This document shows, one piece after another, positions 1 to 7,908 of a DNA stretch of 64,000 nucleotides (its first letter is position 1; each line of letters opens with the position of its first letter). Location of the stretch: the NCBI GenBank assembly GCA_910579435.1, contig CAJTVF010000005.1, positions 26,728 through 90,727 of the forward strand, given 5' to 3'. Made by a program: the position numbers and the translations under genes. Origin of the DNA: an uncultured Oscillibacter sp. Lineage in GTDB: Bacteria > Bacillota > Clostridia > Oscillospirales > Oscillospiraceae. Under the pieces are notes generated by a model, which made no database searches, was not told the DNA's origin, and was given only the letters and a program-made list of their open reading frames with translations.

Positions 1-1158
1 GTTGGGGAGCAGATAGAGGCGGTCCTCCAGCCATACCGTGCTGAGGGCGGTTAGTCCCAGGCCGCCGGAAATCCTCGTCCCGCTGCCTTGCAGCTGGGAG
101 GACTTGCAGACATAGCCGTCGTTGTCTATGAAATAGAAGCTGTTGTTCCAGTGGTAAAGGGAATTTTCATTATCAACAAACACATATCCGGACTCATATT
201 TGGTGCTGTTGCAGGTAACAATTGCATCCCAATCATAGTGTTTGCTGCGTCCTTTGGCAGAGTCATCACTGCCAAAGGTGGTGTCGGAAAGAAGGAAATA
301 TGCGTGGCGTGCACGACCCTCTCGGTTAGGAGTGGGATCGTCCCAGGTGGGGTCGGCCTGATACCAATCACCGTCAATCTGCACGCCGTTCCAGGCGTGA
401 TTCATGCTGCTTGAAGAAATGACTACGCTGGGAATGCCCGCCCTAGTAAGAAGGTACTTGTAAGCCAGCGCGTAGCCCTGGCAAACGGCGTCGCCTTTTA
501 CCAGGGCGCCGTAAGCGGTCCAAGGCATCTTACTGGCAACATAGGCGTCACCATCTTCCTGATCTGTGGCGACCTCCCAGTTATACAGGCAGTTAACCAC
601 CAGAAAGTCATGAAGAAGCAATGCTTTTTCTACGGGATTAGTAAGCCCTTGAATTTGAGCCAGAGCGCGGTCTGCCGCCTCGTTGAATTCACGGATAGCC
701 TGAGTGCGTACCGCGCTGTCCTGATAGGTGTCATTGTACAAGAGAGTCAGGCTCCCGAGTAGAGGACCGTTGGGATAGTAATATATATCTTTGCTAGTGT
801 ACCAACTGGCGTAAAAAAGCTCCGGATTATCATTGAGAACCGCCCTTAGCACGTCCCAAAGAGCGTTCCATTTAGCCGACGGAATTTTCAGCGGTTCTAC
901 ATTGACGGACGTTTCCCCCGCCCGCCAGGCGTTCAGGACCGCCGCGTACAGTCCGGCCTTCCAGCCGTCCTCCGCAACCGCCATGGGTTCGCCGGGAATG
1001 GTCTGGGGGCCGCTGAAAGAGCCGTTTTGGAAAACACCGCCCGAGGGTGGCGCGTCCGGCGTTTCCGCCGCCTCCGGCTCGTCCGCCAATGCCTGTGCCG
1101 ACGCTCCCAGCGCCAGCAGCAGCGCCAGTAGCAGCGCCGCAAAAATTCTCTTTTTCAT
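1..1158 (-). CDS. Secreted transglutaminase-like protein, 3' end beyond window
   Basis: The 386 visible codons are open to the window edge, so the C-terminus is missing. It starts at ATG 1158, behind a GAAGGAG ribosome-binding site. Residues 1-25 form a lysine-led hydrophobic signal peptide ending near AQALA. A transglutaminase/protease-like core follows, with the expected triad: Cys about residue 226 in GDAVCQGYA, His about 254 in MNHAWN, and Asp about 269 in ADPTWDD. In Firmicutes such proteins are exported and act at the envelope, either as cysteine proteases or cross-linkers; the substrate cannot be told. It has its own promoter and is divergent from the glmM operon. The family call is firm and the reaction is not. 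Confidence 0.85.
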   Translation of the reverse strand, partial: MKKRIFAALLLALLLALGASAQALADEPEAAETPDAPPSGGVFQNGSFSGPQTIPGEPMAVAEDGWKAGLYAAVLNAWRAGETSVNVEPLKIPSAKWNALWDVLRAVLNDNPELFYASWYTSKDIYYYPNGPLLGSLTLLYNDTYQDSAVRTQAIREFNEAADRALAQIQGLTNPVEKALLLHDFLVVNCLYNWEVATDQEDGDAYVASKMPWTAYGALVKGDAVCQGYALAYKYLLTRAGIPSVVISSSSMNHAWNGVQIDGDWYQADPTWDDPTPNREGRARHAYFLLSDTTFGSDDSAKGRSKHYDWDAIVTCNSTKYESGYVFVDNENSLYHWNNSFYFIDNDGYVCKSSQLQGSGTRISGGLGLTALSTVWLEDRLYLLPN

Positions 1159-1212
1159 GCTTTCTCCTTCCCGCCGCCGAAAGGCGCTTCCGGCGGCGCT
1201 GATATCAAAATC

Positions 1213-1241
1213 ATTATACTATAGAGAAAAGGAAAAGTCTA
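1213..1241 (-). promoter_or_regulatory. Sigma-A promoter of the transglutaminase-like gene
   Basis: On the minus strand TAGACT (1241-1236) is separated by 17 nt from a perfect TATAAT (1218-1213). The start codon at 1158 lies about 50 nt downstream. The element sits in the divergent intergenic region before the glmM operon. Confidence 0.65.
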
Positions 1242-1318
1242 CAAAAACCGCCTCTAAAATATGGGGGGAGCGGGCGCGGAAAGAAAAGAAAAAACAGGGG
1301 AAAGCATGAACCCGGCCT

Positions 1319-1346
1319 TTTACTTTGCTGAAATTTGTGCTATACT
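1319..1346 (+). promoter_or_regulatory. Promoter of the acyltransferase-glmM operon
   Basis: TTTACT at 1319-1324 and TATACT at 1341-1346 are 16 nt apart. A TGC extended -10 compensates for the weaker -35. Transcription would start near 1353, 30 nt before the first ATG. Confidence 0.6.
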
Positions 1347-1351
1347 TCTTT

Positions 1352-1367
1352 CGATACGATTGTATCG
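1352..1367. promoter_or_regulatory. Operator-like inverted repeat at the transcription start
   Basis: CGATAC-GATT-GTATCG is a perfect 6-bp inverted repeat with a 4-nt gap. It sits exactly between the -10 box and the ribosome-binding site of the operon. The position suits a repressor site; it could also be a short 5' UTR hairpin. No regulator is encoded nearby. Confidence 0.4.
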
Positions 1368-1382
1368 GAAAGGATGGTCGTC

Positions 1383-2054
1383 ATGGACGTGACAACAAAA
1401 GAGCTGCTGGACTTCTCCCACAGCCTGGCGGGAGAGTGGCTGGCCGGGTTTACCTATCCCTGGGAGGCCCTGGAAGGCATCAAGGACTTTATCCTGACCC
1501 TTGGGGAGGGGCTGGACCCTTTGGAATATGATCAGCGGGAGCCGGGGGTTTGGGTGCATAAAACGGCGAAGACGGCCCCCACGGCCTTTCTGGGCGGACC
1601 CTGCATCATCGGGCCGGAAACCGAAGTCCGCCACTGCGCGTTTATCCGGGGCTCCGCCCTGGTGGGTGCGGGCTGCGTGGTAGGCAACTCCGTAGAGCTG
1701 AAAAACGTGATTTTGTTCGACGGAGTGCAGACGCCCCATTATAACTACGTGGGGGATTCCATCCTGGGCTATAAGGCCCATATGGGGGCGGGCTCCGTCA
1801 CGTCCAACGTGAAATCCGACAAGACCCTGGTGGTGGTCCGCAGCGGGCAGGAACGGTTCCCCACAGGCCGGAAAAAGGTGGGAGCCTTTTTGGGGGACTT
1901 TGCCGAGATTGGCTGCAACAGCGTGCTGAACCCCGGTACGGTAATCGGGCGGCACACGAACGTTTACCCCACGTCCTGCGTCCGGGGCGCCGTTCCGGCG
2001 GGGAGCATTTATAAAACAGGCGGCGTGATTGCGCCGAAGAAACAGGAGGATTGA
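1383..2054 (+). CDS. GlmU-like left-handed beta-helix acyltransferase (no uridylyltransferase domain)
   Basis: This 223-residue protein is a hexapeptide-repeat, left-handed beta-helix protein resembling the acetyltransferase half of GlmU and related sugar-1-phosphate nucleotidylyltransferases. Repeats run from about residue 55 to 205, with motifs such as PCIIGPETEVRHCAFIRG and VLNPGTVIGRHTNVYP. No N-terminal pyrophosphorylase domain is present. ATG 1383 was chosen because AAGGATGG lies 8 nt upstream; an earlier in-frame ATG at 1374 would sit on top of that site. glmM follows after 4 nt, so both are cotranscribed. The likely role is acetyl transfer in the UDP-GlcNAc pathway, or an isolated regulatory or scaffold copy. 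The nucleotidyltransferase must be encoded elsewhere. Confidence 0.75.
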   Translation: MDVTTKELLDFSHSLAGEWLAGFTYPWEALEGIKDFILTLGEGLDPLEYDQREPGVWVHKTAKTAPTAFLGGPCIIGPETEVRHCAFIRGSALVGAGCVVGNSVELKNVILFDGVQTPHYNYVGDSILGYKAHMGAGSVTSNVKSDKTLVVVRSGQERFPTGRKKVGAFLGDFAEIGCNSVLNPGTVIGRHTNVYPTSCVRGAVPAGSIYKTGGVIAPKKQED

Positions 2055-2058
2055 GCGA

Positions 2059-3420
2059 ATGGGCAAGTATTTTGGGACCGACGGCTTCCGAGGCCGGGCC
2101 GGACAGGGGCTGACGGCGGACCATGCGTACCGGATCGGCCGCTTTTTGGGCTGGTATTACGGCAGGGGCCGCAGAGCTCAGATTGTGGTGGGCAAGGACA
2201 CCCGGCGGTCCAGCTATATGCTGGAATACGCCGTCAGCGCGGGGCTGGCCGCCTCTGGGGCGGACGTGTACCTGCTCCACGTCACCACCACGCCCTCCGT
2301 GTCCTACGCCGTCCGGGCGGACGGCTTCGACTGCGGCGTGATGATTTCCGCCAGCCACAATTCCTATGGGGACAACGGCATCAAGCTGCTGAACCGGGAG
2401 GGCGAGAAGATGGACGAGGGCACCATCGCCCTGGTGGAGGCGTATTTGGACGGCTGTCTGGAGATGGACGGGCAAAGGTGGAAGGAGCTGCCCACGGCGG
2501 AGGGCGAGGCCGTGGGCTCGGTGATCGACCACAGCGCCGGACGGAACCGTTACACGGGCTATCTCATTTCCCTGGCGCTCCACTCCTTCAAGGGCAAGAA
2601 GGTGGCGCTTGACTGTGCGAACGGCAGCGCCTGGGCCATCGCGCCCAGCGTGTTCCGGGCCCTTGGCGCGGAAGTCTATCCCATCAACGACCGCCCCGAC
2701 GGGCTGAACATCAACCGGGACGCCGGGTCCACCCATATCGAGGGCCTGCGGCGGTTTGTGAAGGAAAACCGGATGGACGTGGGCTTTGCCTATGACGGGG
2801 ACGCGGACCGCTGCCTTGCCGTGGATGAGAACGGCGAGCTGGTGGACGGCGATCAGATCATGTATATTTACGCCGGCTACATGGCGGAGCGGGGCAAGCT
2901 GCTGACCAACACAGTGGTCACCACGGTGATGAGCAACTTTGGGCTGTACAAGGCCCTGGACGCGAAGGGCATTGGCTACGCCAAGACCGCCGTGGGCGAT
3001 AAGTATGTCTATGAGTATATGGTGGAGCACGGCTGCCGGATCGGCGGCGAGCAGTCCGGGCATATCATTTTCTCCAAGTATGCCCGCACTGGGGACGGCA
3101 TCCTGACCTCTTTGAAGCTGATGGAGGTCATGATGGCAAAGAAACTGCCCCTGAGCCGGCTGAAGGAAGGCATGACCATTTATCCGCAGGTCCTGATTAA
3201 CGTCCGGGTCAGGGATAAGCAGGCCGCTCAGGCGGACCCGGCGGTCCAGGCGGCGGTGAAGGCTGTGGAGGAACGGCTGGGCGATACGGGCCGCATTCTG
3301 GTTCGGGAATCCGGCACGGAGCCGCTGGTCCGGGTCATGGTGGAGGCGGAAACGGAAGCCGTCTGCCAGGAGCTTGCGGAGAGCGCCGCCGCCGTGCTGA
3401 GGGAGAACTGGGCGGAATAA
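2059..3420 (+). CDS. glmM: Phosphoglucosamine mutase
   Basis: This cytoplasmic enzyme converts glucosamine-6-phosphate to glucosamine-1-phosphate for UDP-GlcNAc, and so feeds peptidoglycan and surface glycans. The protein is 453 residues, the usual family length. All landmarks are visible: the N-terminal GTDGFRG, the phosphoserine loop MISASHN near residue 99, the metal-binding DGDADR near residue 240, the sugar-binding GEQSGH, and the C-terminal phosphate-binding RESGTEPLVRVM. It starts at ATG 2059, immediately behind AGGAGGA. A longer in-frame start at 2029 would overlap the previous gene. GlmM and phosphoglucomutase are close relatives; SASHN plus GEQSGH and pairing with a GlmU-like gene favour GlmM. 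Confidence 0.93.
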   Translation: MGKYFGTDGFRGRAGQGLTADHAYRIGRFLGWYYGRGRRAQIVVGKDTRRSSYMLEYAVSAGLAASGADVYLLHVTTTPSVSYAVRADGFDCGVMISASHNSYGDNGIKLLNREGEKMDEGTIALVEAYLDGCLEMDGQRWKELPTAEGEAVGSVIDHSAGRNRYTGYLISLALHSFKGKKVALDCANGSAWAIAPSVFRALGAEVYPINDRPDGLNINRDAGSTHIEGLRRFVKENRMDVGFAYDGDADRCLAVDENGELVDGDQIMYIYAGYMAERGKLLTNTVVTTVMSNFGLYKALDAKGIGYAKTAVGDKYVYEYMVEHGCRIGGEQSGHIIFSKYARTGDGILTSLKLMEVMMAKKLPLSRLKEGMTIYPQVLINVRVRDKQAAQADPAVQAAVKAVEERLGDTGRILVRESGTEPLVRVMVEAETEAVCQELAESAAAVLRENWAE

Positions 3421-3446
3421 CCGTTCAGGCGGATACGGAAATATGG

Positions 3447-3486
3447 CCCCGGCCTCATGTGAGATTTGTCCAAGAGCGCCGGGGCT
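3447..3486 (+). terminator. Hairpin after glmM containing a CTCATGTGAG repeat
   Basis: GCCCCGGC pairs with GCCGGGGC about 22 nt later, 30 nt after the glmM stop. The loop carries one copy of the 18-bp GGACAA/CTCAC repeat described separately (3454-3471). The T-rich tail is weak. Confidence 0.45.
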
Positions 3487-3545
3487 GCGTTCCCCTCCCC
3501 TTATTTGAACAAAACTTTGATTTTGTTTAATGAAATGCGTAGGCT

Positions 3546-3596
3546 AAAGCGCCCCTCCCTTCCCGTCTGCGACGGTGATGGAAGGGGCGTTTATGA
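3546..3596. terminator. Probable bidirectional terminator between convergent units
   Basis: CGCCCC and TTCC in the left arm pair with GGAA and GGGGCG in the right arm. A few T residues follow on each strand. It lies between the end of the glmM operon and the end of the minus-strand glycan operon, where a shared terminator is expected. Confidence 0.45.
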
Positions 3597-3605
3597 AAAA
3601 CGAAG

Positions 3606-3971
3606 CTAGATGACGGGCCGCATAAGCTGGACTGACGAGGTATACAGCGCCATGGTCTCAAACTGCCGGACCAATGTCAATTCCGCGCTTTTTTCCTGTG
3701 CCTGCCGGCGGGCTTCCTCCAGATGTTTGTCTGGGATCAGATAGACCGCCCGGTCGTTATCCTCTGGACCGCGTAAGTCCTGGGGATAAATATATCCAAC
3801 GGACTGAAACAAATCCTCATAATTCCAAGGGCTGCATATGACCTTGCCGTCTGTATAGCTGGCGATGACGCTGCCCTCGCTGACCGAGGCGTAGAGTATC
3901 TCAAAATCGCTTTTTTCCAGCTCGCCGGCAATGTCCACATAATAGGAAAAGTAGGTATGAGGAAATAAATT
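3606..3971 (-). pseudogene. C-terminal remnant of an unknown protein behind a hairpin repeat
   Basis: An open frame of 121 codons follows directly on a TGA and has no acceptable start of its own; the first GTG is at 3938. The sequence (LYASVSEGSVIASYTDGKV, then YIYPQDLRGPEDNDRAVYL) reads like the soluble C-terminal tail of a larger envelope protein. I do not recognise the family. A copy of the leader hairpin repeat with a good ribosome-binding site and a TTG at 3975 sits immediately upstream, but that TTG is in another frame. The simplest reading is that recombination at the repeat removed the 5' part of the gene. Confidence 0.5.
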
Positions 3972-3974
3972 TCA

Positions 3975-4055
3975 AGTCGCTCCCTCCTATTTAAATGAGG
4001 GGCTACGGCTCCGTGGGATATCCCACGGAAAAGATGAGGTCCCCTCATCTTTTAT
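3975..4055 (-). repeat. Leader hairpin repeat, copy A
   Basis: Two abutting hairpins: a palindrome centred on GATATC (4010-4029) and AAAAGATGAGG/CCTCATCTTTT with a 3-nt loop (4029-4053). On the minus strand they are followed by a TAGGAGGG ribosome-binding site. Compared with copies C and D, one base pair of the second stem has changed on both sides (G-C to A-T), so the pairing itself is conserved. Confidence 0.75.
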
Positions 4056-4108
4056 TTTACGTTGTGTATGTTTTTAATCCATACGGACAATAACGGCGCG
4101 CGGAAGCC

Positions 4109-5857
4109 TTAGGACAGCTTGACCACGACTTTTTCACCCACAAATTTGATGGATCCCTGAGCGGGAAAAGCTGGCATGGCCTGGACCTCTTCAAGAGAGC
4201 TGTCCACTGAGGCAAATGCCATGGGATAGTTCAGGTAGGTCCCGATATACCGCGCTATGTTATAAGTCGGCGCGTAATCGTAGATCATGGCGCCCTCCTC
4301 GTAGACAGTAAAGGCGTCAAAGCCCTCTCGGCCCCGGCCGTAAAGCGGATTCGAGTTAATGCCGCCGGAGAAGGCGACCGGCGTTTCTCCCAGAACATAG
4401 CCGTCCAATTGCTCCACCCGTTCGATGATACGGGTGACAATGGAGAGAGAAGCGTTTTTCTCAAGGTCCTTTTTGATGTAGCACTGATTGGAAAAAACCA
4501 GGTTTTGGCAGACGATCGCCAGCGCCAGAATGGCTGCGGCGGCACGGAAACGCCGTCCATAGGGGATAGCGGGCCGCCATTTTACCGCGCACAGCAGGAC
4601 CAGGGCGGCCGGTAGTCTCTGGTTAAAAGCGACGAGGGATTGGTCTCCCATAAGAAGAAGAAGCGAGGAGGCGCGAAAGACGAAGGGCAGGAAAACGACC
4701 ATCAGGCAGAGTAAAAGCTTGTTGCCCCAAGCGAGACGCTTATCCAGCAGCCAGCCGGCCAGCCAGACCAGCAAGGCTCCCAGCAGAAGCAGACTGAAAG
4801 TTGGCGCCAGTTTTCCCGTCATGCCATTGTCCCGAAAGAAATTGCGGAAAAACAGTTTATAGACGGCAATGGCGTGAGGCTTCAGCGATTCCAGAGGCAA
4901 AGCGAAGATGGTATCTCCCATACGGCCTTTTTCTATGTTAAGAAAGCGGCACGCCGCTGACCATGTGAGGAAATATAGGAAAAAACCGGCCAGCATCAGG
5001 CCCAGATACCGCAGGCCGCGCCGAACAATGGAGGACAGTCTTTCGTTGCTGGTCACATTCTGGAACAGAGAAAAGAAGCAGAGACCGGCCGCTACGATAA
5101 GATAAGCCTGGTACAGCCCCATAGAGACCGCGATGCACAGAGCGCCCAAAAACCCGCCGTGCCGGCAGCGGCAGATAAACCAAGCTCCCGCGACAGCCGC
5201 CAGCAACGCCAGGGCGTAGTCGTCCATGCAGGCGATATAAGACGAGCCGAGCATTGCCAGGGACGAGTTGGTACAGAACAGGGCGCCGATCAAAAAGATA
5301 TGGAGCGGACGCCGCAGCTCGAACAGGCGGGCCAGCAAAAGGACTGTCAGCGACATATAAAGGATAAAAAGCAACCCAATCAGCCAGGGGGCGGTGACAG
5401 GCCCCTTGAGTTTTTCATAAAGAGGAATCAGGATGCGGCCATTCCAAACATATGAGCTCCATCTTTGCTCTACTCCATAATTTGTAAGCGTGAGGGCGTC
5501 ATGGGAAAAGAACTCGTTGGTGAAAAGGAATCCATAGGCGGCTAAGGATGCGGCCAGCGAGGAAATGGCGGAAATCAAAGAAAGCCGAAGGGTCTCCGCC
5601 TTCCCCAGCGCCCACCATTTTGTAAAAACGGCCTTGCCGTTTTGGAGCCAGGATCTGGGGGTGAAAAACAGGCACACGAACAGAGCGCACCAATACAAAA
5701 CGGCGCTTCGTCCGTTCCGTATCAGCAGGGCCAGACCCAGAATCAGCGCCGCGAGAAGCGCGGCGCACTGTAATCCAAACAGCCAATAGGGCTTTCGCTC
5801 CAAGGCGGCGGCTTTTATGGCCGACGGGTCAAATTGGTGTGAATGATGGTTATTCAT
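4109..5857 (-). CDS. GtrII-like polytopic membrane glycosyltransferase
   Basis: This 582-residue protein has about 10-12 hydrophobic segments and a soluble C-terminal domain of about 120 residues. It resembles GtrII-type glucosyltransferases, which transfer a glucose from undecaprenyl-phosphate onto a surface glycan on the outer face of the membrane. The early conserved loop NEFFSHDALTLTNYG (about residues 115-130) with its acidic residue suits the catalytic loop of GT-C enzymes. GtrB- and GtrA-type genes lie 3-5 kb upstream in the same transcription unit, completing a three-part Gtr system. ATG 5857 is preceded by TTTAGGAGGGAACC, part of a leader hairpin repeat. The sugar added cannot be deduced. 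Confidence 0.75.
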   Translation of the reverse strand: MNNHHSHQFDPSAIKAAALERKPYWLFGLQCAALLAALILGLALLIRNGRSAVLYWCALFVCLFFTPRSWLQNGKAVFTKWWALGKAETLRLSLISAISSLAASLAAYGFLFTNEFFSHDALTLTNYGVEQRWSSYVWNGRILIPLYEKLKGPVTAPWLIGLLFILYMSLTVLLLARLFELRRPLHIFLIGALFCTNSSLAMLGSSYIACMDDYALALLAAVAGAWFICRCRHGGFLGALCIAVSMGLYQAYLIVAAGLCFFSLFQNVTSNERLSSIVRRGLRYLGLMLAGFFLYFLTWSAACRFLNIEKGRMGDTIFALPLESLKPHAIAVYKLFFRNFFRDNGMTGKLAPTFSLLLLGALLVWLAGWLLDKRLAWGNKLLLCLMVVFLPFVFRASSLLLLMGDQSLVAFNQRLPAALVLLCAVKWRPAIPYGRRFRAAAAILALAIVCQNLVFSNQCYIKKDLEKNASLSIVTRIIERVEQLDGYVLGETPVAFSGGINSNPLYGRGREGFDAFTVYEEGAMIYDYAPTYNIARYIGTYLNYPMAFASVDSSLEEVQAMPAFPAQGSIKFVGEKVVVKLS

Positions 5858-5957
5858 ATGGTTCCCTCCTAAAGTCAGCCGGTTTCGGCCGGCTGTTTCA
5901 GATGAGGGAACCGACTGCGCAGATAGACTGCCAGGGCGAATAAGGTTTCCTCATCCG
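5858..5957 (-). repeat. Leader hairpin repeat, divergent copy B
   Basis: CAGCCGG/CCGGCTG with a 6-nt loop (5876-5895) lies just upstream of a TTTAGGAGGGA ribosome-binding site, as in copies C and D. A larger imperfect stem pairs 5901-5912 with 5943-5956. The central GATATC palindrome of the other copies is absent. Confidence 0.6.
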
Positions 5958-5973
5958 TTATTTACTTTTTATA

Positions 5974-6687
5974 TTAACTGGTTTCTCTATCAATCAGGAT
6001 ACCCCAGTCAGAACCGACCATAAAAATTCGCGCGTTCCTGGCCGAGACGGGAAGCGCAGCCCGCACATTATATTCATAGGGGAAAAACCGAATATGCAGA
6101 TCGGCGGTGTAGCGGTATTCCCTCTGCCTGGGCAGTACGATCAGCAAACGCTTTTTTGTTACCCGCAGAAGTTCGGACACGGCGGCGTCCATATCCGGCA
6201 CATGCTCGAGAACATGGGTGCAGGTTACCGTCTCAAAGCTCCCGTCAGGGAATGGAAGCGCATCCAGAGAGCCGCTGACAAAGGTATAGCCGTCAGACTC
6301 GGGGGAATAGTTCTTTGGCGGAACGATGTCAACGCCGGAAACCGTATGGCCCGCCTCCGCCAGACGCTTGGCGACATAACCGCGCCCGCAGCCAGCGTCA
6401 AGGCAGGAGCCGGAAGCGTTTGACAGAATAAATTGCAGGCCGACTTTATTTAAATCGGTAGGCCGTTCCGCCAGGCGGGTTTTGGAGGCGTAATCATAGT
6501 ATTTCGCGTATTCCGTCTCGGATAAAAAGGGATACAGGTCTTTATACCGCAGCAGCTCCGAGGTATGTTTTCCGCCAGCGATCCAATAGATTGGAAACAT
6601 CAGCGGGTAGCAGTCCCGCAGGATTGGCGGGCAGAGATTGTCCAGAATCCAGTTGATAACGGCTGTAAAATCGCGGCTTGCTTTCAT
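5974..6687 (-). CDS. Class I SAM-dependent methyltransferase
   Basis: The 237-residue protein has the SAM-binding glycine loop LDAGCGRGYVAKRL (about residues 93-106), an acidic residue at the end of strand 2 (VSGVDIVPP), and the post-motif HVLEHVPDMDAAVSELLRV. These are typical of Methyltransf_11/UbiE-like enzymes found in glycan clusters, which O-methylate sugars or terminal residues. ATG 6687 directly follows TTTAGGAGGGACGAT. It lies between the GtrII-like and GNAT genes with hairpin repeats on its upstream side. The sugar acceptor is unknown. A stretch of about 35 hydrophobic residues near the N-terminus could associate with the membrane. Confidence 0.8.
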   Translation of the reverse strand: MKASRDFTAVINWILDNLCPPILRDCYPLMFPIYWIAGGKHTSELLRYKDLYPFLSETEYAKYYDYASKTRLAERPTDLNKVGLQFILSNASGSCLDAGCGRGYVAKRLAEAGHTVSGVDIVPPKNYSPESDGYTFVSGSLDALPFPDGSFETVTCTHVLEHVPDMDAAVSELLRVTKKRLLIVLPRQREYRYTADLHIRFFPYEYNVRAALPVSARNARIFMVGSDWGILIDRETS

Positions 6688-6795
6688 ATCGTCCCTCCTA
6701 AATCTAGTCGGTATACACCGGCCGTTTCAGACGAGGGGCCGCGGTTCCGTGGGATATCCCACGGAAAGGATGAGGTCCCCTCATCCTTTATTCCA
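6688..6795 (-). repeat. Leader hairpin repeat, copy C
   Basis: On the minus strand in order: AAAGGATGAGG/CCTCATCCTTT stem (6765-6789), a 22-bp perfect palindrome centred on GATATC (6745-6766) sharing two bases with it, a shared CGTCTGAAAC linker, a decayed GGCCGGT/ACCGACT stem, then the ribosome-binding site and start of the methyltransferase. About 95% identical to copy D except in the third stem. Confidence 0.85.
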
Positions 6796-6834
6796 TTTTG
6801 AGCGGTCAAAACATCTCAAGGCTTTGGACCCGGG

Positions 6835-7908
6835 TCAAACTACATCGTAGTCCCCCATGGTGAAGAACCAGTTTTTAAGATCCATGGTGCCAGTCTCCCT
6901 GATTTCCTCCTGAAAACAGTGGGCGCAGAACAGAAAAGGCTGAGGCTCCATGGCCTTTGGGCATTTGAAAAAGCCCAGCTTCCGCAAAAGCGCCGCCTCG
7001 GCGGTCCAGGGCAGCATCAGACAACCCGCCATGTCCGCTCCCTCCTCCCGGAGGACGTCAAGCACCTTACGGACCAAAGCCTTTGCCTGGGACTCGTGTC
7101 CCTTCGCGAACAGAAGGTCCGCCAGCATGGCGCACTGGATGCCCGCCACTTCCATTTTCCTGCCGATGGCGAGAGCGACGGGAGCCCCGTCCGCCGACAG
7201 CGCGTACCAGCACTGGTACTTCCGCCGGGGAATATTTAAAAAGCGCCAGGCCAGCCGCTGGCCGGTACGGGAGACCATAATGGGGTATTTGTCCTTGACC
7301 TGTTCCCAAAAGCGGTCCGCAAGCTTCAGGTTTTCATTTGTCAACCTTACGAAAAGAGTTCCGGCGGAGCTGGCGGGACGGTATAACCCGTCGAGGGGCC
7401 GGGCCATCGCTGAAAGCGTGCCCGATTTCAGGTAAGAGCGCACCATGCCCGAGGGCCGCAGGGGCCGGAGATACAGTGGGATGGGGCCAAGGTCCTCGAA
7501 ATAGCCCTTTTTCATCTGAATGGGATAGGAGTTTTGATTCGGCATACCAAAGACGAGGGGATACCCGTCTTCCGCCGCCTTCTGAAAAGCGGCGCGGGAC
7601 ATCGCCGGATAGACGCCCTGCCCGCGGTACGTTTCCCCTGTAAGGACGTTGACGCTCAACAGGCACCGCTGGGTTTGGGAACCGGCCTTGACCGGAGTCG
7701 GTATCAGGGCGTAGGTTCCGGCGGCCTCTTTTTTTTCCGCGTTCCAGGCGACCACTGAGACGGCGCGGCCCAAAGGATTGCTCCAATATTCGTATTCCAG
7801 ATACGCCTGGTCAGCCGTGTCGTCCCCTTTTCCATAATAGGATTCCCTCAGCCTGGCTGCGGCCAGGCTGTTTTCTTTCGTAAAAGGCTCAACGGTCCAA
7901 TCAGGCAT
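6835..7908 (-). CDS. GNAT-family acetyltransferase of the glycan locus
   Basis: This 357-residue protein has a GNAT-type fold. Its CoA-binding region is YRGQGVYPAMSRAAF (about residues 98-112), and FGMPNQNSYPIQMKKGYF matches the C-terminal half of the motif. A second lobe lies at about residues 180-330. Paralogous features (N-x-NSYP-x-F/M-x-K-x-G) appear in the GNAT-like protein at 12783-13811, so the locus holds at least two members. It overlaps the deacetylase gene upstream by 8 nt, which indicates translational coupling. It probably acetylates an amino sugar exposed by that deacetylase, but the pairing is inferred only from adjacency. Confidence 0.7.
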   Translation of the reverse strand: MPDWTVEPFTKENSLAAARLRESYYGKGDDTADQAYLEYEYWSNPLGRAVSVVAWNAEKKEAAGTYALIPTPVKAGSQTQRCLLSVNVLTGETYRGQGVYPAMSRAAFQKAAEDGYPLVFGMPNQNSYPIQMKKGYFEDLGPIPLYLRPLRPSGMVRSYLKSGTLSAMARPLDGLYRPASSAGTLFVRLTNENLKLADRFWEQVKDKYPIMVSRTGQRLAWRFLNIPRRKYQCWYALSADGAPVALAIGRKMEVAGIQCAMLADLLFAKGHESQAKALVRKVLDVLREEGADMAGCLMLPWTAEAALLRKLGFFKCPKAMEPQPFLFCAHCFQEEIRETGTMDLKNWFFTMGDYDVV

